Positions 1 through 7,179 of a DNA stretch of 33,642 nucleotides are shown here, in pieces. The translations under genes were made by a program, and so were the position numbers. Within the stretch, counting starts at the first letter, position 1. Each line of letters starts with the position of its first letter. The notes under the pieces are model-generated. The model saw nothing but the letters and a program-made list of their open reading frames with translations, made no database searches and was not told the origin of the DNA. Origin of the DNA: Sphingomonas mali NBRC 15500 (GTDB taxonomy: Bacteria; Pseudomonadota; Alphaproteobacteria; Sphingomonadales; Sphingomonadaceae); contig NZ_BCYX01000041.1 of NCBI RefSeq assembly GCF_001598415.1, forward strand, positions 1 to 33,642. Direction: 5' to 3'.

Positions 1-80
1 TAGGGGGTGGGGGATGCCTCGCAGAGCACATCGCCTGTGACTGCCCCACCCCAACCCCTCCCCTGAAGGGGAGGGGCTTT
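1..80. repeat. GC-rich palindromic dispersed repeat, copy A, cut by the window edge
   Basis: The stretch ends in a perfect 10-bp hairpin: CCCCTCCCCT at 55-64 pairs with AGGGGAGGGG at 67-76 across a GA turn. The bases before it (about 1-54) closely match, on the opposite strand, the core of the element at 17252-17356, including the shared string CTCGCAGAGC. The left hairpin of this copy would lie outside the window. Position just past the 3' end of a gene suggests a REP/BIME-like element that may also end or stabilise transcripts. The similarity is seen directly; the function is inferred. Confidence 0.75.
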
Positions 81-91
81 ATTTGCCTCAC

Positions 92-1198
92 CTAAACCTT
101 CAACACCCACCCACGCGCACGCAGCAACAGCGTGATCACGATCGAAACCCCACCAGCAATCACCGCATACAGCATCGACGTCCAATCGAGCGGCAAGCCG
201 GTCGCCGCGATCGCCGCCAGCAGCTTTTCGCCGAGATGCACGCCGCCGATCGGCACCATCATCAGCACGATCGCCACCGCATCGTGGACCACATAGAGCG
301 TCAGCGACACCGCGCCGAGCGCGGCGACGGTCTGCGCGATCCGCGACGCGCCGATCCGCGGCCAGACAATCTTGAGCAAGGCCAGCAGGCCGAGTCCGAT
401 CGCGGCGTTGATCAGGGTGAAGGTCGGCGTCCACAAATTCTTGTTGATCGGCCAGAACCAGGCGGCGCCGAGCGTCAGGCCCAGGCACAATACGGCGACC
501 GCGACGATCATGATCACCGGCTTCTTGCGGCGCACCGACATGCGCTGCACCGCCATCCCGATCATCGTCGTGGCGATCGCCGACAGCGTCGATAGCGGCC
601 CTTCGGGATCGAAGGGCGGGCCGTTATCGGGCTGGCCATAGAGCCGCGTCCCGCCCAGGATCGTATGGTCGAGCCAGCCGCTCATCCCTTCGCCCGGCGC
701 CATGCTGGCGATCAGGTCGCCCGGCGCGGGCAGATGAAGCAGGACGCCATGGACCAGCATCAGCACGCCGGCGGCGATGGCGGGCGCTTTCCAGGTCGTC
801 GTCTGGCGGCAGGTGATCGCGCAGACCAGATAGACGATGCCGATCCGCTCGAGCACGCCGGTGAAGCGGATCTCCTCCAGCTTGAGGCTGAAATGGACGA
901 TCATGCCGATCGCGAAACCGATGAACCACAATAGGGCCGATCGCCGCACGATCTTCGTGATCGACGGCCGCGGCATCCGCCCGTCCATCGTCAGCGGCAA
1001 GGCGAGGCCGACCGCGAGCAGGAACATCGGGAACACCAGATCGGCGAAGGTCAGGCCGTTCCACGGCGCATGGTTGATCCACCAGAAAGCGTGCTCCTCC
1101 GACCCTTGCAGATTGGCGAGCACCATCCCGAAGATGGCGATCCCGCGCAGCGCATCGAGTGGTTCGTCGCGGACGCGGACCGGTTTCGACATATCCAT
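92..1198 (-). CDS. Multi-pass membrane acyltransferase, HGSNAT/DUF5009-like
   Basis: A 368-residue integral membrane protein with about nine or ten hydrophobic segments. It opens with the family hallmark R-x-x-x-LDALRGIAIFGM (residues 9-25), and FADLVFPMFLLAVGLALPL follows in the second membrane segment. This arrangement is typical of bacterial homologues of heparan-alpha-glucosaminide N-acetyltransferase (DUF5009/YeiB neighbourhood), which move acetyl groups across the membrane onto sugars. The acceptor here is unknown. The gene lies 15 bases downstream of the amidohydrolase gene on the same strand, so the two probably share a transcript. The ATG at 1198 gives a short charged cytoplasmic N-terminus followed at once by the hallmark motif. 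Family level is fairly secure; substrate is not. Confidence 0.85.
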   Translation of the reverse strand: MDMSKPVRVRDEPLDALRGIAIFGMVLANLQGSEEHAFWWINHAPWNGLTFADLVFPMFLLAVGLALPLTMDGRMPRPSITKIVRRSALLWFIGFAIGMIVHFSLKLEEIRFTGVLERIGIVYLVCAITCRQTTTWKAPAIAAGVLMLVHGVLLHLPAPGDLIASMAPGEGMSGWLDHTILGGTRLYGQPDNGPPFDPEGPLSTLSAIATTMIGMAVQRMSVRRKKPVIMIVAVAVLCLGLTLGAAWFWPINKNLWTPTFTLINAAIGLGLLALLKIVWPRIGASRIAQTVAALGAVSLTLYVVHDAVAIVLMMVPIGGVHLGEKLLAAIAATGLPLDWTSMLYAVIAGGVSIVITLLLRARGWVLKV

Positions 1199-1213
1199 TG
1201 ACCCTGTCCCTAA

Positions 1214-2485
1214 TCAGCCCGCGACTACCGTGCCACCCTTCATCACCATCCGCACATGGCGGACCGCGGCGATGTCGGCAGTGGGATCGCCATCGACCGC
1301 GATCAGGTCGGCGAGCAGGCCCGGTTTGACCGCGCCGAGCTTGCCGTCGAGGTGGAACCAGCGCGCATTGCCCCAGGTCGCGGCGATCAGCACGTCGGCG
1401 GGGCTCATCCCGCCGGCGACCATCAATTCCATCTCGCGCGCGTTCTGGCCATGCGCGAACACGCCGACATCGCCGCCCATGCAGAGATGGACGCCGGCCT
1501 TCAGCGCCATCTGGAAGCTCTTGCGGTTGATCTGGACGGCTTCGGGCGCCGGCTCGGCACCGTTCCAGCCGCGATAGCGCGAGGTCGCGTCCGACGCGGC
1601 GAGCGTCGGGCAGAGCGCGATGCCCTTCTTCGCCATGTCGGCGAAAATCTCGGGCGTGCCGCCATAGCCATGCTCGATCGTGTCGACTCCCGCGGCGATC
1701 GCGCGGCGCATCCCTTCGGCGGTGGCGGAATGGACCGCGACCGGGCGGCCGGCGTCGTGCGCGGCGGCGACCGCGGCCTTCATTTCCTCCAGGCTGAGCG
1801 TCGGGCGGCTGTCCTCGCCGGGGCGCCAGCGATAATCGGCATAGAGCTTCACCCAATCGGCACCACCCGCGATCTGACGGCGGACCGCGGCGACGATCGA
1901 GTCGACTCCCGACACTTCCTCGGCGCCCTGCGGAATGGCGATGCCGGGCTCGAACCCCTTGGGGCCGTACGCGCCCAGCGCGACGATTGCGCGCGTCGCG
2001 ACGTTGAGCCGGGGACCCGGCACGATCCCCTGATCGATCGCCGCCTTCAACCCTACATCGGCATAGCCCGCGCCCTCGGTGCCGAGATCGCGCTCGCTGG
2101 TGAAGCCGGCGAGCAGGGTCGCCTTGGCGCTCGCCACCGCGCGTGCGGTCCTGAGCGCGAGCGGCTCGTGGAGCACCTGATCGTCCCAGCTCGTCTCGTT
2201 ATAGGGGTGGAGGAACAGATGGCCGTGCCCCTCGATCATTCCCGGCATCAGCGTCTCGCCGGGCAGGTCGATGATCTTTGCGTCGGCGGGCGCCGACAGG
2301 TTCGGGCCGACCGCGGCGATACGATCGCCCTCGACCAGCACTTGCCAGCCGGCATGCGTCTTGCCGTCCAGCCCGTCGAACACGCGCGCCGGTTTGATCA
2401 GCACGGTCTGGCTGGGCGGTTCGGCGGCGGGGAGAGCGGCTGCCGGGCCGAGCAACATCGCCAATATAAGAGCCAGCCGGCGCAT
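1214..2485 (-). CDS. Secreted metal-dependent amidohydrolase
   Basis: A 423-residue protein with a signal peptide (about residues 1-21, hydrophobic core LALILAMLLG, cut near LPAAE). It has the full metal set of the amidohydrolase superfamily: HGH at 87-89, Lys213 in VKLYADY (probably the carbamylated bridging lysine), His252, His272 in IEHG, and Asp339 in GGDVG. The N- and C-terminal beta-sandwich strands (VFDGLDG, KPGLLADLIAVDGDP) are also present. It resembles imidazolonepropionase-like and Xaa-Pro dipeptidase-like members, which cleave amides or dipeptides in the periplasm; the substrate cannot be told. It shares a 34-bp divergent gap with the acylase gene, so both may be expressed together in breakdown of acylated or peptide compounds. 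Confidence 0.88.
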   Translation of the reverse strand: MRRLALILAMLLGPAAALPAAEPPSQTVLIKPARVFDGLDGKTHAGWQVLVEGDRIAAVGPNLSAPADAKIIDLPGETLMPGMIEGHGHLFLHPYNETSWDDQVLHEPLALRTARAVASAKATLLAGFTSERDLGTEGAGYADVGLKAAIDQGIVPGPRLNVATRAIVALGAYGPKGFEPGIAIPQGAEEVSGVDSIVAAVRRQIAGGADWVKLYADYRWRPGEDSRPTLSLEEMKAAVAAAHDAGRPVAVHSATAEGMRRAIAAGVDTIEHGYGGTPEIFADMAKKGIALCPTLAASDATSRYRGWNGAEPAPEAVQINRKSFQMALKAGVHLCMGGDVGVFAHGQNAREMELMVAGGMSPADVLIAATWGNARWFHLDGKLGAVKPGLLADLIAVDGDPTADIAAVRHVRMVMKGGTVVAG

Positions 2486-2519
2486 GGTTTTCTCTCCGTC
2501 GTCGCGTTACGCTCCCGGC

Positions 2520-4703
2520 ATGGATAGAACCCTCCGCCTCCCGCTCCTAGCCCTTGCGGTGCTGACCATGGCGCCGACCGTGCCGGACCCCGCTGCTGCC
2601 GACATGGCGCGCTGGCGAGCCGAGGCCGCGCGGGTCACGATCACGCGCGACGATTGGGGCATCCCCCACGTCCGCGGGCAGAGCGATGCCGATGCCGTGT
2701 TCGGGATGATCTATGCCCAGGCCGAGGACGATTTCTCGCGCGTCGAGGCGAACTATCTGACCGCGCTCGGACGCACCGCCGAGGCGGAGGGCGAAGACGC
2801 GATTTGGGGCGATCTGCGCCAGCGGCTCTATGTCGACCCCGCCGAGTTGAAGATGCAATATGCCGCGAGCGCGCCGTGGCTGAAATCGCTGATGGACGCC
2901 TGGGCCGACGGGCTCAATTTCTACCTCGCGACGCATCCCGGCACCAAGCCCAAGGTGCTGACCCGGTTCGAGCCGTGGATGGCACTCAGTTTCACCGAGG
3001 GCAGCATCGGCGGCGATATCGAGCGGATCTCGCTCAGCGACCTCAAGACCTTCTACGGCAGGCCGACCCCGCCGACGCCCGAGGAACTGGGCATGGTGCC
3101 GCGCGAGCCGTCGGGATCGAACGGCATCGCGATCGCGCCCAAGCTGACATCGGGCGGCAAGGCGCTGTTGCTGATCAACCCGCACACCAGCTTCTACTTC
3201 CGCTCCGAAGCGCAGATGTCGAGCGCGCAGGGCCTAGATGCTTATGGCGCGTCGACCTGGGGACAGTTCTTCATCTACCAGGGGTTCAACGCCAAAGCGG
3301 GGTGGATGCACACCTCCTCCACCGTCGACAATGTCGACGAATTCGCCGAGCGCGTGACGAAGCGCGGCAACGGCTATGTCTATCGCTACGGCGCTGCCAC
3401 GCGGCCGGTAACGAGCGCGACGGTGACCTTGCGCTATCGCAAGCCCGACGGGTCGCTGGGGGAGCGCCGCTTCACCACCTGGCGCACGCATCATGGCCCG
3501 ATCGTCGCCACGAAGAACGGGCGCTGGATCGCCGAGGCCTTGATGTGGAAGCCCGTGCCGGCGCTCGAGCAGAGCTGGCTTCGAACCAAGGCCAGCGACC
3601 TCAAAAGCTTCCTTCAGGTCGCCTCGCGGCGGGCGAATTCGTCGAACGACACCTTGTTCGCCGACAGCAAGGGCGAGATCGCGTTCCTGATGCCGCAATT
3701 CATGCCGCTGCGCGACAATCGCTTCGACTATACCCGGCCGGTCGATGGTGCCGATCCGGCGACCGACTGGAAAGGGCTGCATACGCTGCCCAGCTTGCCG
3801 AGCGTGCTCAACCCGCGCGTCGGCTGGGTGCACAATACCAATGACTGGCCATGGGACGCGGCGGGGCCGGACAGTCCCAAGGCTCGTGATTACCCACATT
3901 ATATGGATCAGACGGGCCCCAATGCGCGCGGGACGCATGCCGACCTGCTGCTCAAGGGCAAGAGCGGCTGGACGCCGGAGAAACTGCGCGTGGCGGCGTT
4001 CGACAGCTATTTGCCCGCCTTCGCCGAACTGATTCCGGGGCTGGTCAGGGCATGGGACGCGCTGCCGGCGGACGATCCGCGTCGCGCAAAGCTGGCCGAG
4101 CCGATCGCCTTGCTACGCGGCTGGGATCGCCGCTGGGGCTACGATTCGACCGCGACCAGCCTCGCGGTGTTCTGGGGCGATCAATTGTGGCGCGAGGTTG
4201 GTAGCTTCGCCCAGGCCGAGCGGATGAACGTGCCCGATTATATCGCAACCCGAGTCAAGGCATCGGACAAGCTCGACGCGCTGACGGCCGCCACCGATCG
4301 GTTGAAGCGCGACTTCGGCGAGTGGCGCGTGCCGTGGCAACAGATCAACCGTTTCCAGCGGCTTGACGACGCCATCGCGCCGCATTTCGACGATGCCCGG
4401 GATTCGACCCCGATACCCTTCACCTCGGCGCAATGGGGCAGCCTCGCCTCGTTCGGCGCGAAGACCTGGCCGGGAACCAAGCGCTATTACGGCACCAGCG
4501 GCAACAGCTTCGTCGCGGTGGTCGAGTTCGGGCCAAGGGTGAAGGCGATGGCGGTGATGGCCGGCGGGCAGAGCGGCGATCCCGCTTCGCGCCACTTCGC
4601 CGACCAGATCGGCCGCTACGCCGAAGGGCGGCTGCGCCCAGTCTATTTCTATCCGGACGAGCTCAGGGGGCATGTCGAGCGGCGTTACCGCCCGGGCGAA
4701 TAA
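2520..4703 (+). CDS. Secreted penicillin/AHL acylase family (Ntn hydrolase)
   Basis: A 727-residue Ntn-hydrolase precursor. The start at 2520 is chosen because it gives a clean signal peptide (LPLLALAVLTMAP, cut near Ala27); an in-frame ATG at 2484 adds 12 residues ahead of it, and upstream extensions overlap the divergent gene. The N-terminal part has TRDDWGIPHVRG (42-53), the usual opening of the alpha chain. The GSNG motif places the predicted autocleavage at Gly199-Ser200, with Ser200 as the N-terminal nucleophile of the beta chain. HNTND (Asn439/Asn441) falls about 240 residues later, where the family's oxyanion Asn lies. Substrates could be acyl-homoserine lactones, beta-lactams or other N-acyl compounds. 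Its stop is 2 bases from the stop of the convergent DUF2939 gene. Confidence 0.9.
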   Translation: MDRTLRLPLLALAVLTMAPTVPDPAAADMARWRAEAARVTITRDDWGIPHVRGQSDADAVFGMIYAQAEDDFSRVEANYLTALGRTAEAEGEDAIWGDLRQRLYVDPAELKMQYAASAPWLKSLMDAWADGLNFYLATHPGTKPKVLTRFEPWMALSFTEGSIGGDIERISLSDLKTFYGRPTPPTPEELGMVPREPSGSNGIAIAPKLTSGGKALLLINPHTSFYFRSEAQMSSAQGLDAYGASTWGQFFIYQGFNAKAGWMHTSSTVDNVDEFAERVTKRGNGYVYRYGAATRPVTSATVTLRYRKPDGSLGERRFTTWRTHHGPIVATKNGRWIAEALMWKPVPALEQSWLRTKASDLKSFLQVASRRANSSNDTLFADSKGEIAFLMPQFMPLRDNRFDYTRPVDGADPATDWKGLHTLPSLPSVLNPRVGWVHNTNDWPWDAAGPDSPKARDYPHYMDQTGPNARGTHADLLLKGKSGWTPEKLRVAAFDSYLPAFAELIPGLVRAWDALPADDPRRAKLAEPIALLRGWDRRWGYDSTATSLAVFWGDQLWREVGSFAQAERMNVPDYIATRVKASDKLDALTAATDRLKRDFGEWRVPWQQINRFQRLDDAIAPHFDDARDSTPIPFTSAQWGSLASFGAKTWPGTKRYYGTSGNSFVAVVEFGPRVKAMAVMAGGQSGDPASRHFADQIGRYAEGRLRPVYFYPDELRGHVERRYRPGE

Positions 4704-4705
4704 CG

Positions 4706-5311
4706 TCAGGCGCCGATAGCGTTGGAATCGGGCGAGCCCTCCGACGGCGACGCCTCGGCCGGTGTCGCGTCCGCGGGGCCGGTCAGGCTGCCCTGCGGCA
4801 GCGCGATGCGTATGAGTTTCCACGCAAACAGACCGCGCCGTTCGAAGACGAGCTTCACAGGGTCGTCGGTCGCGCCCTGACGCCGCAAGGTGACGTCGAA
4901 ACGATTGAGCGCGGCATAATGAAAGCCGTAGTCGACCCGACGTGGCGGGGCCGAACCCGTTTCGATATGGCCGACCTTGCCCGCTCGGACCAAGGCGGCG
5001 ATCCCCTCGGGAGTCACGACACTATCGATCATCCGGTCGAGGATCGAGGGCATCAGCATCGCGCCAAGCCCGGCGAGCGGATTGCCCCGCATCGCTGGAT
5101 CGCGCTCCATTCGCGTCGTCACCGCCGCGGCGAGCTGGGGTTTCAGGTCAGCGCGCACCGCCGGAAAATCGACTGAGCCGCGCAGCTTTTCCGCGTCGCC
5201 CTGTTTCGCGGCGGCGACGAAGCCGCGCACCGCGAGGTAAGGCGACGCGCCATAGGCCAGCACGAACAATGCGACCGCGGCGCCGATTGCGATGATCCAG
5301 CCCTTGCGCAT
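4706..5311 (-). CDS. DUF2939 membrane-anchored protein
   Basis: A 201-residue protein with one N-terminal membrane segment (GWIIAIGAAVALFVLAYG) followed at once by SPYLAVRGFVAAAKQGDAEKL, the typical opening of DUF2939 proteins. The remainder is predicted to be periplasmic, with a short Ala/Ser/Pro-rich tail. The ATG at 5311 is chosen over an upstream one at 5374 because AAAGGA lies about 5 bases before it and the membrane segment then starts at residue 4. DUF2939 has no established biochemical role. The gene diverges from the FtsZ-like gene across a 181-bp gap and converges on the acylase gene. Confidence 0.8.
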   Translation of the reverse strand: MRKGWIIAIGAAVALFVLAYGASPYLAVRGFVAAAKQGDAEKLRGSVDFPAVRADLKPQLAAAVTTRMERDPAMRGNPLAGLGAMLMPSILDRMIDSVVTPEGIAALVRAGKVGHIETGSAPPRRVDYGFHYAALNRFDVTLRRQGATDDPVKLVFERRGLFAWKLIRIALPQGSLTGPADATPAEASPSEGSPDSNAIGA

Positions 5312-5403
5312 GCAATCCTTTCGGCCCCGTGCCCAACCTAGGGCGGCGGATTCCTCCCGGCAATGCGCTGGCACATCCGGGGCGTGCCGGCGCAGTGCGT
5401 GAT

Positions 5404-5417
5404 TCTACGATAGTAGA
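5404..5417. promoter_or_regulatory. Short inverted repeat in the DUF2939 / ftsZ-like divergent gap
   Basis: TCTAC at 5404-5408 and GTAGA at 5413-5417 form a perfect 5-bp inverted repeat around GATA, about 76 bases before the FtsZ-like start. It is AT-richer than its surroundings and could be a regulator site, but no known consensus was recognised. Confidence 0.3.
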
Positions 5418-5459
5418 TTCCCAGCGTGGCGCGTTAACCATCAATGCCCCGATACGACT

Positions 5460-5483
5460 CCCCGACATTGCAGCGAGTCGGGG
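5460..5483 (+). promoter_or_regulatory. Hairpin covering the ribosome binding site of the ftsZ-like gene
   Basis: CCCCGAC at 5460-5466 pairs perfectly with GTCGGGG at 5477-5483 over a 10-base loop. The right arm contains most of the only Shine-Dalgarno-like run (GGGGGA, 5480-5485), which ends 7 bases before the ATG at 5493. If formed in the mRNA, the stem would hide the ribosome binding site. The pairing is seen; the regulatory effect is inferred. Confidence 0.45.
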
Positions 5484-5492
5484 GAAACGGTC

Positions 5493-7043
5493 ATGAGCTT
5501 TATGGACACTATCGAGGCGGTGATGCCGCGGATTGCCGTTTTCGGGGTCGGCGGCGCGGGCGGGAACGGTGTTGCCGGTCTGGTCGATGAGAACCTGCCG
5601 AACGTCGAATTGATCGCCGCCAACACCGACGCCCAGGCGCTGCGCACGTTGGGAGTCCGGCAGCAACTGCAACTCGGGCGGATGGCGACGCAAGGGCTGG
5701 GTGCGGGCGCCTGGCCAGAGGTCGGTCGCGCAGCCGCGCAGGAAGTCATGGATGAAATCGATGCGGCGCTCGAGGATGTCGATTTCTGCTTCATCGCCGC
5801 CGGGATGGGCGGCGGCACCGGGACCGGCGCGGCGCCGATCTTTGCCGAGCGCGCCCGGCTGCGCGGCATTCCGACCGTCGCGGTGGTGACCCGTCCGTTC
5901 GAGTTCGAAGGATTGCGGCGAGCGAGCCGGGCGGATCAGGGCATTGCCACGCTCGAGCCGCTGGTCGACGCTATGATCGTCGTTCCCAACCAGCGGCTGC
6001 TGGGGATCGGCGATCTGGAGATGACCTTCAAATCCGCGATGCTGGAGTCCAATGCGGTGCTGGCCGATGCGGTCGGCGGAATCGCCCATCTGCTGGTGGC
6101 ACCGGGGCTCAAGCAGATCGGTTTCGCCGAAATGCGCAACGTGATCGCCGAGATGGGTCGTGCGGTGATCGGGTTCGGCGAAGCTACCGAGCACATGGAC
6201 CGCGCCGTCCTCGCGGCGGAACGGGCGATGGCCTGCCCGCTGATCGACGACGAGATTGCGGGCGCGGGCAAGCTGATGATCTCGATCAGCGGCGGTACCG
6301 ACATGTCGCTGATGGAACTCGATGCGATCGTCGCGACGATCGCCGACCAGGCGTCGCCGGATGTCGAGCTCGCCTGGGGAGCATCGGTGTCGGAGGCGCT
6401 CGACGGCGTCATTCGCGTCGCGCTGATCGCCCAGGGCCATCGGCCCCAAGTGCGTCCTCAGGCGGCGCCGGCCCGGACCGCACCGGTGCCCATGGCGGCG
6501 ATCTGCTCGCCGGTTGCCGTGCCGGAAGCCGCCGCTATTGCGCCGAGCACGACCATTGCGGTCGAGCAGCCGGTACCGGTGGTCGCCGCCGCGGTCGCGC
6601 TGGCCGAGCCGCTGGCCGTCGCACCGCCGGTGACCGACATTCCTGCATCGTTTGCCGCAGCCCCGGCGTCTGCTCCTGCTCCTGCGCTGCCACTCGGCGC
6701 GACGCAGGCGAGCAGCCCGAGCGATCTCACCGCAGCGCTCATCGAGCCGGCAGCGAGCGACGCGCCGCTGCTCGACCTGATCGCTCGGCTGCCGCACCCG
6801 GCAGACGAGCCCGCGGCGGCCCAGTCGCGCGACGAGGCACCCATGGCGGTCAACCTCAAGGCCTGCACGATGGACGAACTCTGGCTGGGTGATTTCGAAC
6901 TGGAGGATCCCAGGCGCGCAAGCCTGGTCGAGCAGATCTCCGCCGCACTCAAGGAGTGGTTTCGCTCAATGACTTTGCGGATGGGCTTCGGGCGCCATTC
7001 GATGATCACCTATCGCCGCGGCTCGGCTCCCTTGGCGACGTAA
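5493..7043 (+). CDS. Divergent FtsZ paralogue with degenerate T7 loop
   Basis: A 516-residue tubulin-fold protein. The nucleotide half is FtsZ-like: GVGGAGGNGV near residue 20, the tubulin signature GGGTGTG at 106-112, and RPFEFEG after it. The activating half has drifted. The T7 loop, NxDFADV in canonical FtsZ, reads QIGFAEM, so Gln208, Gly210 and Glu213 replace E. coli Asn207, Asp209 and Asp212. Ser181 appears to replace the guanine-contacting Asp187. The core ends near residue 320, followed by an Ala/Pro-rich linker to about 450 and a C-terminal segment unlike the usual FtsZ/FtsA-binding peptide. It lacks dcw-cluster neighbours, so it is probably not the cell's main FtsZ. GTP binding is likely; hydrolysis is probably weak or absent. 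A histidine kinase gene follows after 136 bases. Confidence 0.9.
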   Translation: MSFMDTIEAVMPRIAVFGVGGAGGNGVAGLVDENLPNVELIAANTDAQALRTLGVRQQLQLGRMATQGLGAGAWPEVGRAAAQEVMDEIDAALEDVDFCFIAAGMGGGTGTGAAPIFAERARLRGIPTVAVVTRPFEFEGLRRASRADQGIATLEPLVDAMIVVPNQRLLGIGDLEMTFKSAMLESNAVLADAVGGIAHLLVAPGLKQIGFAEMRNVIAEMGRAVIGFGEATEHMDRAVLAAERAMACPLIDDEIAGAGKLMISISGGTDMSLMELDAIVATIADQASPDVELAWGASVSEALDGVIRVALIAQGHRPQVRPQAAPARTAPVPMAAICSPVAVPEAAAIAPSTTIAVEQPVPVVAAAVALAEPLAVAPPVTDIPASFAAAPASAPAPALPLGATQASSPSDLTAALIEPAASDAPLLDLIARLPHPADEPAAAQSRDEAPMAVNLKACTMDELWLGDFELEDPRRASLVEQISAALKEWFRSMTLRMGFGRHSMITYRRGSAPLAT

Positions 7044-7179
7044 TTGCGCCCAGAATGGACTCTTTTTATTCCGATAAACACAGCGAGGTTATTGAATTTC
7101 CGGAATCATTACGTGATGCTACGAAGCGGCCAGTAAATACGGCTGTCCGCATGGGCGGGTAGTATAAGGACGGGGACAA
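7044..7179. other. AT-richer spacer between ftsZ-like and kinase genes
   Basis: This 136-base gap is clearly richer in A and T than its surroundings and holds the palindrome TTCCGGAA at 7098-7105. It probably carries the promoter of the kinase-regulator pair. No convincing -35/-10 pair and no FixK/FNR-type TTGAT-N4-ATCAA site was found. AAGGA at 7166-7170 is the likely ribosome binding site for the kinase. Confidence 0.4.

Noticed and set aside
2271..2519. Longer N-terminus for the acylase (start at 2271)
   Set aside because: It would overlap the divergent amidohydrolase gene by over 200 bases and bury the signal peptide.
5148..6797. Long open frame of 549 codons on the minus strand opposite the ftsZ-like gene
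   Set aside because: Its product is Arg/His/Asp-rich with no family motifs, as expected of an antisense frame in GC-rich DNA; the plus-strand frame encodes a clear tubulin fold.
7092..7120. FixK/FNR box upstream of the kinase gene
   Set aside because: TTGAAT and TTCCGGAA are present, but the TTGAT-N4-ATCAA symmetry is not.
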